A stretch of 64,000 nt of DNA from Kosakonia radicincitans DSM 16656 (GTDB taxonomy: Bacteria > Pseudomonadota > Gammaproteobacteria > Enterobacterales > Enterobacteriaceae): positions 124,001-188,000 of the forward strand of contig NZ_CP018016.1 of assembly GCF_000280495.2 (NCBI RefSeq), given 5' to 3'. Within the stretch, counting starts at the first letter, position 1. Every line of letters starts with the position of its first letter. A model generated the notes under the pieces. That model did not search any database. It had not been told where the DNA came from and was given only the letters and a program-made list of their open reading frames with translations. Made by a program: the position numbers and the translations under genes. Positions 9,134 through 18,261 of this stretch are shown here, one piece after another.

Positions 9134-11044
9134 TTACTTGTTCAGCAACGCCAGCACTTCTTCAACGCTGGAAGTCTGAGCCAGACGTTCAATGACCGTC
9201 TCATCGTCCAGTGCGTTCGTCAGGCTGGTGATCACCTGGATATGCTCGTTGTTACGTGCGGCGATACCGATGACCAGACGGGCGATATCATCTTCTTCTT
9301 CGCCGAAACGTACACCTTGCGGATACTGGCAGAACACCACGCCGGTTTTCAGTACGCGGTCTTTGGCTTCCACCGTACCGTGCGGAACGGCGATCGACTC
9401 ACCCAGATAGGTCGGGGTTAGTTTTTCACGATCCAGCATTGCTTGCACGTATTCCGGCTCAACATAGCCGCCTTTCACCAGTTGCTCACCGGCAAAACGA
9501 ATCGCTTCTTCTTTGGTGCTCGCGCTGAGACCAAGGAAGATATTCTCTGCGCCCAGCCTGAACAGATTGCTGTCGGTCTCATCAAAACTGTCTTTCAGGC
9601 TGGTCGTCACCTTTGCTTCGTTGTCCGTGTGGCGCTGCGCGGCGACCAGACGTTCAGTCAGGCTGGTGTACAGGCCGCTGTCCAGGAAGTTGGTCAGCGA
9701 AATATGCTGCGCCTGCGGTACCTGACGCATTGCACGCTCGGTCAGATCGCGGTGCGTGATCACCAGGTCGACATCCGGCGGCAGGCTGTTAATCGCACTG
9801 TTGGTCACTGAGATGTTGGTCAGGCCAGCATCCTGCACTTTCTTACGCAGTACGCCTGCGCCCATGGCGCTGGAACCCATACCGGCATCACAGGCCACGA
9901 TGATTTTACGTACGTGGCTCAGGTCGTTAGTGACATCGCCAGCCGACAGCGGAGTTGCGCCTTTGGACTCGGCTTTCATGTCCTGTACGCGACGGGTAGC
10001 GGCTTCAATATCTTCATCTTCTTCTTTCACTTTGCTGGTTTTCAGCAGGATAGAAGAGATAACGAAGGAGACGACCAGCGCAGCCAGAATTGCCGTGATG
10101 TTAGCGAAGTAGGCACCTTTCGGCGTCATCGCCAGCACTGCCAGGATGGAACCCGGAGAAGCCGGAGAAACCAGACCGCCGTTCAGCACGCTCAGCGTAA
10201 ACACGCCAGTCATACCGCCGAGGATCACCGCCAGCAGCAGACGCGGGTTCATCAGCACATACGGGAAGTAAATTTCGTGGATACCACCCAGGAAGTGGAT
10301 GATTGCCGCGCCGCCCGCAGACTGTTTCGCGCTGCCGCGACCGAAGAACATATATGCCATCAGCACGCCCATACCCGGACCCGGGTTTGCTTCAATCAGG
10401 AAGAAGATGGACTTGCCGAGTTCATGAGACTGCTGAATACCCAGCGGCGAGAAGATACCGTGGTTGATGGCGTTGTTGAGGAACAGGATTTTCGCCGGTT
10501 CAACAAAGATGGACGCCAGCGGCAGCATGTCATGCACAACCATGAAGTTAACGCCCGCAGCCAACGCTTTGGACAGCACTTCAACGGCCGGGCCGATGCC
10601 CAGGAACGCCAGAATGGCGAGGATCATACCGATGATGCCAGCGGAGAAGTTATTCACCAGCATTTCGAAACCGGATTTGATCTTGCCGTCTACAGCGGCG
10701 TCAAATTTCTTGATGCAGTAGCCGCCCAGCGGGCCGGCAATCATCGCGCCGAGGAACATCGGCATATCCGCACCGACGATAACCCCCATTGTGGTGATAG
10801 CACCCACCACGCCGCCGCGATCGCCGCCAACCAGACGACCACCGGTGAAACCGATGAGCAGCGGCAGCAAATACGTAATCATGGGGCCGACGAGTTTCGC
10901 CAGCGTCTCGTTTGGTAACCACCCTGTAGGAATAAACAATGCGGTAATGATACCCCACGCGATAAACGCGCCGATGTTGGGCATCACCATATTGCTGAGA
11001 AAGCGACCAAAGCTTTGCACCTTGATCTTGATATCGGATGACAT
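9134..11044 (-). CDS. mtlA: Mannitol-specific PTS enzyme IICBA
   Basis: Membrane permease that imports and phosphorylates D-mannitol with phosphate from PEP via HPr. The 636 residues comprise the IIC membrane domain (about 1-340), the IIB domain with the phospho-cysteine in IIVACDAGMGSS (about residue 385) and the IIA domain with the phospho-histidine in PHGTVEAKD (about residue 555). The start at 11044 (MSSDIKIKVQSF) is preceded by AAGGGG. The frame stays open 93 codons further upstream but that part runs through the CRP-site promoter region and has no family similarity. Confidence 0.98.
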   Translation of the reverse strand: MSSDIKIKVQSFGRFLSNMVMPNIGAFIAWGIITALFIPTGWLPNETLAKLVGPMITYLLPLLIGFTGGRLVGGDRGGVVGAITTMGVIVGADMPMFLGAMIAGPLGGYCIKKFDAAVDGKIKSGFEMLVNNFSAGIIGMILAILAFLGIGPAVEVLSKALAAGVNFMVVHDMLPLASIFVEPAKILFLNNAINHGIFSPLGIQQSHELGKSIFFLIEANPGPGMGVLMAYMFFGRGSAKQSAGGAAIIHFLGGIHEIYFPYVLMNPRLLLAVILGGMTGVFTLSVLNGGLVSPASPGSILAVLAMTPKGAYFANITAILAALVVSFVISSILLKTSKVKEEDEDIEAATRRVQDMKAESKGATPLSAGDVTNDLSHVRKIIVACDAGMGSSAMGAGVLRKKVQDAGLTNISVTNSAINSLPPDVDLVITHRDLTERAMRQVPQAQHISLTNFLDSGLYTSLTERLVAAQRHTDNEAKVTTSLKDSFDETDSNLFRLGAENIFLGLSASTKEEAIRFAGEQLVKGGYVEPEYVQAMLDREKLTPTYLGESIAVPHGTVEAKDRVLKTGVVFCQYPQGVRFGEEEDDIARLVIGIAARNNEHIQVITSLTNALDDETVIERLAQTSSVEEVLALLNK

Positions 11045-11191
11045 AAAACACCCCTTCTTATGTTTACTATCGCACAGGCCGGAAGCCCGAGGTTTTGTTG
11101 TTAACGTGGCGGCAGAGGTAGCCGGACCTGGGTTATCTGTGAGGCGAAATCTCGCACCGAATTGCGTAACTGTCCAGACGATGGCCTTTAA

Positions 11192-11207
11192 CGTGATGTT
11201 GATCACA
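11192..11207. promoter_or_regulatory. CRP site 1 upstream of mtlA
   Basis: CGTGATGTTGATCACA matches the TGTGA-N6-TCACA consensus at nine of ten core positions. It is one of an array of similar sites in the mtlA/yibF divergent region, nearest to mtlA. Confidence 0.8.
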
Positions 11208-11235
11208 CTAATGAGGGGGATACCCTGCCACTTAG

Positions 11236-11251
11236 CGTGATGTTCATCACA
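11236..11251. promoter_or_regulatory. CRP site 2 upstream of mtlA
   Basis: CGTGATGTTCATCACA matches the CRP consensus at nine of ten core positions. It lies 44 bases (about four helical turns) from site 1, allowing binding on the same DNA face. Confidence 0.8.
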
Positions 11252-11308
11252 AAAAATCAGTGTAAAAAAAGAACAAAGGATAAAAACTGAACGATTAAAG
11301 GGGGTAAA

Positions 11309-11324
11309 TGTGATCATGTTCACA
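11309..11324. promoter_or_regulatory. CRP site 3 upstream of mtlA
   Basis: TGTGATCATGTTCACA is a perfect match to the TGTGA-N6-TCACA core. Confidence 0.85.
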
Positions 11325-11352
11325 ATTGATGTGCGTGACTTTGTTATTTATT

Positions 11353-11368
11353 TGTGACCTAAATCACA
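11353..11368. promoter_or_regulatory. CRP site 4 upstream of mtlA
   Basis: TGTGACCTAAATCACA is a perfect match to the CRP core, 44 bases from site 3. A fifth, weak half-site (TGTGA at 11396-11400) follows, giving the multi-site arrangement known for the E. coli mtl promoter. Confidence 0.85.
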
Positions 11369-11559
11369 AGATATTTTTGTCAGGAGTTTTCCGAGTGTGA
11401 TCGCCAGCAAACTGTATTTTTTACACTCAGGACAACCTGTAACTTCCTTTCACGTCGTCTGGCGAGGCTTAATCTAGTATCGGAAGTTTTCACATTGATG
11501 AAACAATTTACGACGACTAGTACATAATTAGGTTTTTGTTGGCAAAAAAGGACCCAAAA

Positions 11560-12168
11560 ATGAAACTTATCGGCAGCTACACCAGCCCTTTTGTCCGCAA
11601 AATCTCCGTGATGCTGCTGGAAAAGGGGATCACCTTTGAATTTATCAACGAGCAGCCCTACAACGCGATCAACGGCGTGGCGCAATACAACCCGCTCGGT
11701 AAGGTCCCCGCGCTGATTACGGATGAGGGTGAAGTCTGGTTCGACTCGCCGATCATCGCGCAATACATTGAGTTACTGGCTATCGCACCGGCGTTATTGC
11801 CGACGGAGCCTGTGGCTGCGCTAAAAATTCGCCAGCTGGAAGCGCTGGCCGACGGCATTATGGATGCTGCGCTGGTCTCGGTGCGTGAACTGGCGCGCCC
11901 GGTTGAGCAGCAATCGCAAAGCGAGCTGCTGCGCCAGCGGGAGAAAGTTTCGCAGGGCCTGGATACGCTGGAACGCTACCTGCAAGAGGGAACGCTCAGC
12001 GTGGATACGCTGAACCTGGCGACCATTGCCATCGCCTGCGCGATTGGTTATCTCAACTTCCGCCATGTCTCGCCGGGCTGGTGCGTGAATCGCCCGCTGC
12101 TGGTGAAGCTGGTCGAGAACCTCTTCCAGCGTGAGAGTTTCGCCCGTACGGAGCCGCCAAGGGCCTGA
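11560..12168 (+). CDS. yibF: YibF, glutathione S-transferase homologue
   Basis: A 202-residue GST-fold protein. The N-terminal thioredoxin-like domain (about 1-80) has SYTSPFVRK at the position of the catalytic Ser/Tyr/Cys and the PALIT...[10 protein letters not shown] glutathione-binding segment; the helical C-terminal domain spans about 88-200. The physiological substrate of the E. coli homologue is unknown to me. The ATG at 11560 is preceded by AAGGA and gives the E. coli length; an in-frame upstream start at 11536 is not needed. Divergent from mtlA. Confidence 0.93.
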   Translation: MKLIGSYTSPFVRKISVMLLEKGITFEFINEQPYNAINGVAQYNPLGKVPALITDEGEVWFDSPIIAQYIELLAIAPALLPTEPVAALKIRQLEALADGIMDAALVSVRELARPVEQQSQSELLRQREKVSQGLDTLERYLQEGTLSVDTLNLATIAIACAIGYLNFRHVSPGWCVNRPLLVKLVENLFQRESFARTEPPRA

Positions 12169-12220
12169 TAAGCATGGTGTCGGCCTGAGCAAAGTCGCTG
12201 TACAATCCCCTCACGTCAAT

Positions 12221-12238
12221 CCCCCTGACGGGAGGGGG
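12221..12238 (+). promoter_or_regulatory. Leader hairpin upstream of selA (possible SECIS-like element)
   Basis: CCCCCT (12221-12226) pairs with AGGGGG (12233-12238) around a GACGGG loop, ending 22 bases before the selA start. A competing stem CGTCA (12214-12218)/TGACG (12226-12230) overlaps it. In E. coli the selAB leader holds a SECIS-like RNA bound by SelB that lowers selA expression; position and size fit, but I could not verify the SelB contact bases. Confidence 0.4.
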
Positions 12239-12260
12239 CAACTCATAGCCAGGCCTTTTC

Positions 12261-13637
12261 ATGACAACTCTTTACAGCCAGATCCCATCGACCGATCGCC
12301 TGTTACGTGACGAGGCGTTCGCCACTTTATTAACGCTTTTCGGCCATAGCCGCGTAACGCAGATGCTGCACCAGCTACAGGATGAAGCGCGTGAGCAAAT
12401 CCGTCAGCAGCAGGCATTACCCGACTGGTGCGATGCCTGGGCCAGTGAAACGCAAAAGCGGCTGGAACAGAGCAACGCCAGCGCGCTGCGCCCGGTGTTT
12501 AACCTGAGCGGCACCGTACTGCATACCAACTTAGGCCGCGCGGTGCAGCCGCAGGCAGCGGTCGATGCTGTTGCGGCGGTCATGGGTTCTGCGGTGACGC
12601 TGGAATATGATCTCGACGGCGCCGGGCGGGGGCATCGCGATCGCGCGCTGGCGGATTTACTCTGCCAGCTAACCGGCGCGGAAGACGCCTGCATCGTCAA
12701 TAACAACGCTGCTGCCGTGTTGCTGATGCTGGCAGCCACGGCGGCGGGGCGTGAAGTGGTGGTGTCGCGCGGCGAGCTGGTGGAGATTGGCGGCGCGTTC
12801 CGCATTCCGGACGTGATGCGCCAGGCGGGCTGCGTGCTGCATGAAGTGGGAACCACTAACCGCACGCATGCTAAAGATTACCGCCAGGCGATCAACGACA
12901 ACACGGCGCTGCTGATGAAGGTGCATACCAGCAATTATCATATTGACGGTTTTACTGCCGCGGTGGACGAAGCGGAGCTGGTGACCCTTGCCGAAGCGGC
13001 TGGTCTGCCGGTGATTGTCGATCTGGGTAGCGGCTCGCTGGTGGATTTAACCTGTTACGGCCTGCCAAAAGAGCCGATGCCGCAGGCGCTGATCGCCGCA
13101 GGCGTCAGCCTGGTGAGCTTCTCCGGTGATAAGCTGCTCGGCGGCCCGCAGGCGGGGATTATCGTCGGTAAAAAAGCGCTGATTGCGCAGTTGCAGCAGC
13201 ACCCGCTGAAACGGGCGCTGCGGGCGGACAAAATGACGCTGGCGGCGCTGGAAGCTACGCTGCGTCTCTATCTGCACCCGGAAAAGTTACCGCAGAGCCT
13301 GCCGACGCTACGTTATCTGACGCGCCCGGAGCCGGAGATCCGCGAGCAGGCGTTGCGGCTGTGCGCGGCGCTGAATGCGCGATATAGCGAGTTCGACCTG
13401 CGTGTCGAAGCCTGTTTGTCACAGATTGGCAGCGGCTCTTTGCCGGTCGATCGCCTGCCTGGCGCAGCCGTGACCTTTACGCCGCGTAACGGCAGCGGGC
13501 GTCGGCTGGAAGCGCTGGCGGCGCAGTGGCGGGCGTTGCCGCAGCCGGTGATTGGCCGCATTTACGATGGTCGCTTGTGGCTGGACTGCCGCTGTCTTGA
13601 TGATGAATCCCGCTTGCTGGAGATGTTGCTGAAATGA
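12261..13637 (+). CDS. selA: Selenocysteine synthase (L-seryl-tRNA(Sec) selenium transferase)
   Basis: PLP enzyme converting seryl-tRNA(Sec) to selenocysteinyl-tRNA(Sec) with selenophosphate. The product is 458 residues (463 in E. coli), with the PLP lysine at residue 291 in [10 protein letters not shown]. Conserved blocks include [24 protein letters not shown] and [12 protein letters not shown]. The extreme N-terminus is more divergent than the core, as is usual. The stop codon overlaps the selB ATG by four bases, so SelA and SelB are made from one transcript. Confidence 0.97.
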   Translation: MTTLYSQIPSTDRLLRDEAFATLLTLFGHSRVTQMLHQLQDEAREQIRQQQALPDWCDAWASETQKRLEQSNASALRPVFNLSGTVLHTNLGRAVQPQAAVDAVAAVMGSAVTLEYDLDGAGRGHRDRALADLLCQLTGAEDACIVNNNAAAVLLMLAATAAGREVVVSRGELVEIGGAFRIPDVMRQAGCVLHEVGTTNRTHAKDYRQAINDNTALLMKVHTSNYHIDGFTAAVDEAELVTLAEAAGLPVIVDLGSGSLVDLTCYGLPKEPMPQALIAAGVSLVSFSGDKLLGGPQAGIIVGKKALIAQLQQHPLKRALRADKMTLAALEATLRLYLHPEKLPQSLPTLRYLTRPEPEIREQALRLCAALNARYSEFDLRVEACLSQIGSGSLPVDRLPGAAVTFTPRNGSGRRLEALAAQWRALPQPVIGRIYDGRLWLDCRCLDDESRLLEMLLK

Positions 13638-15478
13638 TTATTGCCACTGCCGGGCATGTTGACCACGGCAAAACAACTCTGATCGAGGCGCTGACCGGCG
13701 TGAATGCCGATCGTTTGCCGGAAGAGAAAAAACGCGGCATGACTATCGATCTGGGCTACGCCTACTGGCCGCAACCGGACGGGCGCGTACCGGGGTTTAT
13801 TGATGTGCCGGGGCACGAAAAATTCCTCTCGAACATGCTGGCGGGCGTCGGCGGCATCGATCATGCGCTGCTGGTGGTTGCCTGCGATGATGGTGTGATG
13901 GCGCAGACTCGCGAGCATCTGGCCATTTTGCAGCTCACCGGTAACCCGGCGCTGACCGTGGCGCTAACGAAGGCCGATCGCGTGGATGGCGCACGAATTG
14001 AGCAGGTGCGCGCAGAAGTACAAGAAACGCTGAAAGCCTTTGGTTATCCGCAGGCAACCCTGTTTGTCACTGCCGCAACAGAGATGCGTGGCATCGCTGA
14101 ATTACGTGCGCATCTGTTGCAGTTGCCGGAGCGCGCGCACCCGGAAAATCAACGTTTTCGTCTTGCGCTGGATCGCGCGTTTACCGTCAAAGGTGCCGGG
14201 CTGGTGGTGACCGGTACAGCGCTCTCTGGCGATGTGCGCGTGGGCGATACGTTGTGGCTGACCGGAGTGAATAAACTGATGCGCGTGCGCGGCCTGCATG
14301 CGCAGAATCAGCCAGTTGATCATGCTCATGCCGGGCAGCGTATTGCGCTCAATATTGCCGGGGACGCGGAAAAAGAGGCGCTCAGCCGCGGTGACTGGTT
14401 GCTGTCACAGCAACCGCCGGAGCCAACGGAGCGGGTGATTGTCGCGCTGCAAACGCACACGCCGCTGACCCAGTGGCAGCCGGTGCATATCCACCATGCC
14501 GCCAGCCATGTTACCGGCCGCGTTTCGCTGCTGGAAAACGGTCTCGCCGAGCTGGTACTGGATATGCCGCTGTGGCTGGCCGATAACGATCGGCTGGTGC
14601 TGCGTGATATCTCTGCGCGCAGTACGCTGGCCGGAGCGCGCGTGGTAACACTCAACTCACCGCGTCGCGGCAAACGTAAAACCGAGTATCTGCAATGGAT
14701 CGCGGAGCTGGCGCAGGCGGGTGATGATGCGCAGGCGCTGCTGGCGCATTTATCGCGCGGCGCTGTTGATCTGACGGCGTTTGGCTGGGCGCGGCAGCTC
14801 AGCGCGCGCGGGCTGGAAGCGCTGCTGGATAACCCCGGTTTTATTCGCGCTGGTAATAACCTGTTGAATGCGCCGGTAGCGGCGCGCTGGCAGCGGAAGC
14901 TGCTGGATACGTTGGCAATCTACCATGAGCAGCACCGCGAAGAGCCAGGCCCTGGGCGCGAGCGTCTGCGGCGCATGGCGTTGCCGATGGAAGATGAAGC
15001 GCTGGTGCTCACCCTTATCGAACGGATGCGCGAGGCGGGCGACATTCACAGCCATCATGGCTGGCTGCATCTGCCGGATCATAAAACTGGCTTCAGCGAT
15101 GAACAGGAGCATCTGTGGCAAAAGGTGGCTCCGCTGTTTGGTGACGAACCATGGTGGGTGCGCGATCTGGCACGCGAAACCGCAAGCGACGAACAGGTGA
15201 TGCGCGGCGTGCTGCGACAGGCGGCTCAGCAGGGGCTCATTACGGCGATCGTGAAAGATCGTTATTACCGTAACGATCGGATTGTCACTTTTGCCAGCAT
15301 GATCCGCGATCTGGATCAGGCGCGCGGTTCCACCAGCGCCGCCGATTTCCGCGATACGCTGAACGTGGGACGCAAACTGGCGATTCAGATCCTGGAATAT
15401 TTTGACCGCATTGGTTTTACCCGCCGACGCGGCAATGACCATATCCTGCGTGACAAAGCCCTTTTCCTGAAGGAATAA
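13634..15478 (+). CDS. selB: Selenocysteine-specific elongation factor SelB
   Basis: GTPase that delivers selenocysteinyl-tRNA to UGA codons by binding the mRNA SECIS hairpin. The 614 residues equal the E. coli protein. The G domain (about 1-170) has P-loop [18 protein letters not shown] and TKAD motifs. Beta-barrel domains II and III follow to about residue 370, then four winged-helix domains to the end, the last binding SECIS RNA. Translationally coupled to selA. Confidence 0.97.
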   Translation: MIIATAGHVDHGKTTLIEALTGVNADRLPEEKKRGMTIDLGYAYWPQPDGRVPGFIDVPGHEKFLSNMLAGVGGIDHALLVVACDDGVMAQTREHLAILQLTGNPALTVALTKADRVDGARIEQVRAEVQETLKAFGYPQATLFVTAATEMRGIAELRAHLLQLPERAHPENQRFRLALDRAFTVKGAGLVVTGTALSGDVRVGDTLWLTGVNKLMRVRGLHAQNQPVDHAHAGQRIALNIAGDAEKEALSRGDWLLSQQPPEPTERVIVALQTHTPLTQWQPVHIHHAASHVTGRVSLLENGLAELVLDMPLWLADNDRLVLRDISARSTLAGARVVTLNSPRRGKRKTEYLQWIAELAQAGDDAQALLAHLSRGAVDLTAFGWARQLSARGLEALLDNPGFIRAGNNLLNAPVAARWQRKLLDTLAIYHEQHREEPGPGRERLRRMALPMEDEALVLTLIERMREAGDIHSHHGWLHLPDHKTGFSDEQEHLWQKVAPLFGDEPWWVRDLARETASDEQVMRGVLRQAAQQGLITAIVKDRYYRNDRIVTFASMIRDLDQARGSTSAADFRDTLNVGRKLAIQILEYFDRIGFTRRRGNDHILRDKALFLKE

Positions 15479-15490
15479 ACCCCAGGCAGA

Positions 15491-15527
15491 GCGCCAGAAA
15501 TGTTCATGCAAATGACAAATCTGGCGC
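15491..15527 (+). terminator. Hairpin after selB
   Basis: GCGCCAGA (15491-15498) pairs with TCTGGCGC (15520-15527); a short TTTCCCC stretch follows. It lies 12 bases past the selB stop. It may be a weak terminator separating selAB from the ferredoxin gene. Confidence 0.5.
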
Positions 15528-15604
15528 CTTTCCCCTCTGCGATCAAAGCGCAGCAGCGACGCTTTCGGCACTCTTGGCTTTTTTAATGCCTGCTGGAGTG
15601 GAAA

Positions 15605-16078
15605 ATGAACCGTTTTATTATCGCCGATTCGGCAAAATGCATTGGCTGCCGCACCTGCGAAGTGGCCTGCGTGGTGTCGCACCAGGATAATCAGGACTGC
15701 TCAACCCTCTCGGCCTCCGCCTTTTCTGCCCGCATTCGGGTGGTTAAAACCGGTACATTTTCCACGGCAGTAACCTGCCATCACTGCGAAGATGCGCCCT
15801 GTGCAAATGTCTGCCCTGTTGGTGCGATTCATCGCGCCGACGGTGCGGTACGGGTGGAACAATCCCGCTGTATCGGCTGTAAAAGCTGCATGATCGCCTG
15901 CCCGTTTGGCGCGATGCAGGTGACGCGGGTTGACGCGCGGGCGCAGGCGCTGAAGTGCGATCTGTGCCAGCACCGCGAAACCGGACCCGCCTGTGTGGAA
16001 GCCTGCCCGACCAGCGCTCTCAGCTGTGTGAACCCGTCGCAACTGCGCGAGTATCGTCTGCGAAGCCAGTTAGCGTAA
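15605..16078 (+). CDS. ysaA: HydN/YsaA-type four-cluster ferredoxin (electron carrier subunit)
   Basis: A 157-residue iron-sulphur protein with four cysteine groups: CIGCRTCEVAC, CHHCEDAPCANVC, CIGCKSCMIAC and CDLCQHRETGPACVEAC, as in the HydN/HycB family that carries electrons for formate dehydrogenases and hydrogenases. E. coli YsaA, of the same length, is encoded beside avtA, as here (avtA follows at 16.9 kb). The direct neighbour on the other side is selAB, suggestive for a selenoprotein formate dehydrogenase partner but not proof. GGAG precedes the ATG. Confidence 0.88.
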   Translation: MNRFIIADSAKCIGCRTCEVACVVSHQDNQDCSTLSASAFSARIRVVKTGTFSTAVTCHHCEDAPCANVCPVGAIHRADGAVRVEQSRCIGCKSCMIACPFGAMQVTRVDARAQALKCDLCQHRETGPACVEACPTSALSCVNPSQLREYRLRSQLA

Positions 16079-16210
16079 GTCGTTAAAGTTCTACGTCAGC
16101 GTGTTGGCGCGCGTTCGCCAGGAGCGGGCTGCGGCACAATAAGCGTTTCATCACGCAATCCCTTTTCAATCAGTGCGCTGAACGGCGATGACAAGTATTG
16201 CTGTGAAGAC

Positions 16211-16240
16211 GTGCCCCCTTGCGGGGGCACAAAAATTTTT
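16211..16240 (+). terminator. Probable terminator downstream of ysaA
   Basis: GTGCCCCC-TTGC-GGGGGCAC forms a perfect 8-base-pair GC-rich stem (16211-16230), followed by AAAAATTTTT with the T run at 16236-16240. It lies 133 bases past the ysaA stop. Confidence 0.6.
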
Positions 16241-16817
16241 ACTGCTGGGTTGGTTTTTATCTGCCGCCGACGATACCGCTCATATCGCTGAGAGGCTTCG
16301 AGGTGGTGCTTCCCCGGTGCTGGTGGAATTGCTGATAGTTGAGCCTGTATGACCGTATTCGGGGGGGATTGACGTTCGCCAGCAGCCCGGAGGCCTTGGC
16401 AGAAACACCGTCGTCGCCGCAATTGCGCTGAGGTGGCGAATGTTATTAGTTGCCATGCTGATACTCCGCTCAATTAACACGCCGGACGACGCATGAATTA
16501 AGTGTAAATCGCATTTATAGACCAGCAACGTTGGCGCATTAATATTTTGCAAAAAAATGAAAAATATGATTATTCCTAAAGTGCCAGTTTTTTCCTTTTG
16601 TATGTGATTTAAAATCAATTAGTTAGGTTTGTGACTTTAATTTAATTCATACTTAACAAAGATTTGCGTTTTTAGATTTTATTAAAAATAGATATGTCCT
16701 TGACAATTATTTTGATTAACAGAAAGCAAGTTTAGTTTTTATTTATGGAATATATCCATGTAAAAACAAATCTCTGTTTAATTAAAATTAACCTTTGTGT
16801 GGTTATCTGGCAGGCAT

Positions 16818-16847
16818 AAAAAAGCCATCCTGATGATGGCTTTTTTT
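16818..16847 (-). terminator. Bidirectional terminator downstream of avtA
   Basis: AAAAAAGCCATC and GATGGCTTTTTTT flank a five-base loop, giving an intrinsic terminator readable from either strand. It begins nine bases after the avtA stop. Confidence 0.9.
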
Positions 16848-16855
16848 AATTCTTT

Positions 16856-18112
16856 TCAGGCCTCGTTTTCTTGCCAGGCTTTTTCAACCTCTTCGGCGAG
16901 AATTTTTACCCCGGCTTCGATAAGCGCCAGTTCCGGCACATAGTTCATGCGCATGCACTGGTGCGTGTGCGGCCAGGGTTTATCCAGCCCCGGGAAGAAG
17001 TAATCGCCCGGCACCATCAGCACGCCGCGTTTTTTCAGGCGCTGATAAAGTAATTCGGTACTGATAGGCAGATCCTTGAACCACAGCCAGAGGAAAATCG
17101 CCCCTTCCGGTTTATGGATCAGACAGCGCTCTTCGGGCAGGTAGCGGCGCAGAACGGCGATGGTTTCCTGAACTCGCTGGTAATAGAACGGTTTGATCAC
17201 GTTTTCAGAGAGGCGCAGCAGATCTTTGCGCTTAATCATCTCGCACATCATTGCCGGGCCGATGCCGCCAGGCGCAAGGCTGATGATGCCGTTCATATTG
17301 CGAATGGCGGAGATAATTTTGTCGTTGGCAATGATAATTCCGCAGCGGCTGCCTGGCAGGCCCAGCTTCGACAGGCTCATGCACAGGATGATATTCGGGT
17401 TCCACAGCGGACGCGCTTCGCTAAAGATGATGCCCGGGAAAGGCACGCCGTAAGCGTTATCGATCACCAGCGGAATGTTGTGCTGATTCGCCAGCACATC
17501 GAGTTTCATTAACTCTTCGTCGGTGATCACGTTGCCGGTAGGGTTGGTTGGCCGCGAGACGCAAATCATCCCGGTCTCTTCGCCGATATGCAGATGTTCG
17601 AAATCGACATGGTATTTAAACTGGCCATCAGGCAGCAGTTCAATATTGGGTCGCGCCGAAACAAACATCTCCTCTTCCAGCCCGGAATCCGCATAGCCGA
17701 TGTACTCCGGCGCCAGCGGAAATAATACTTTTCTGGTACTTCCATCGGCACGACGGCCTGCAAACAGATTGAACAAGTAGAAAAACGCGCTCTGGCTGCC
17801 ATTTGTCAGTGCAATATTCTGCGGTTCAATATCCCAACCCAGCTCTTCGCGCAGCATCGCGGCCAGCGCCGTCAGCAGCTCGGTTTTGCCTTGCGGACCG
17901 TCATAATTGCACAGCGCATCAATCGCTTTGCCGTTTTCTACCATCCCGGCAAGCAGGTTATGGAAGTAATCGGTCATGGCCGGGATTTGTGCCGGGTTAC
18001 CGCCGCCGAGCATGATAGCGCCAGGGGTGCGTAAACCGTCGTTGAGATCCTCCATCAGGCGCGTAATGCCTGCATGGCGGGTAAATTTGTCGCCGAAAAG
18101 TGAAAATGTCAT
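16856..18112 (-). CDS. avtA: Valine-pyruvate aminotransferase
   Basis: PLP-dependent transaminase (AvtA, transaminase C) interconverting valine plus pyruvate with 2-oxoisovalerate plus alanine. The 418 residues match E. coli (417). Landmarks are LTNGSQSAFFYLFNLFAGRR, the SRPTNPTGNV cofactor-contact loop and the SLSKLGLPGSRCG segment with the PLP lysine. It is monocistronic, followed by a strong terminator and preceded by malS on the same strand across a 149-base gap. Confidence 0.96.
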   Translation of the reverse strand: MTFSLFGDKFTRHAGITRLMEDLNDGLRTPGAIMLGGGNPAQIPAMTDYFHNLLAGMVENGKAIDALCNYDGPQGKTELLTALAAMLREELGWDIEPQNIALTNGSQSAFFYLFNLFAGRRADGSTRKVLFPLAPEYIGYADSGLEEEMFVSARPNIELLPDGQFKYHVDFEHLHIGEETGMICVSRPTNPTGNVITDEELMKLDVLANQHNIPLVIDNAYGVPFPGIIFSEARPLWNPNIILCMSLSKLGLPGSRCGIIIANDKIISAIRNMNGIISLAPGGIGPAMMCEMIKRKDLLRLSENVIKPFYYQRVQETIAVLRRYLPEERCLIHKPEGAIFLWLWFKDLPISTELLYQRLKKRGVLMVPGDYFFPGLDKPWPHTHQCMRMNYVPELALIEAGVKILAEEVEKAWQENEA

Positions 18113-18261
18113 CGCTACTGCTCTGTCGGGCTACTGTTCAAAGTGGCTAACCATAACGCTCCGCAGAGCAGTGTGCAAATTGCCGCGTCGTGACGATTTT
18201 CGCTGTTTATACTAACTCTGTATTTTTTGTCAGCATAATATGCTGATATTTGCCTTATGGC

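Larger units (their letters stand above)
11045..11559. other. mtlA-yibF divergent regulatory region
   Basis: This 515-base stretch has no gene I can support. It carries the mtlA leader (AAGGGG ribosome site at about 11050), four good CRP sites listed separately, AT-rich sequence between 11220 and 11380 and the yibF ribosome site (AAGGA at 11548-11552). Expected promoter hexamers for mtlA could not be fixed with confidence. Confidence 0.7.
16079..16855. other. ysaA-avtA gap without a convincing gene
   Basis: The first 400 bases are GC-rich and the remainder (about 16480-16800) very AT-rich. On the minus strand a possible start at 16456 with a GGAG site opens a 58-codon frame that resembles nothing I know, and the other two frames there are also partly open across a run of seven G (16371-16377). 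A terminator-like hairpin occurs at each end (16211-16240, 16818-16847). I see no tRNA, repeat array or mobile-element end. Confidence 0.6.

Noticed and set aside
9914..10918. 334-codon open frame on the plus strand
   Set aside because: Antisense to mtlA; rich in Arg, His and Gln, with no domain.
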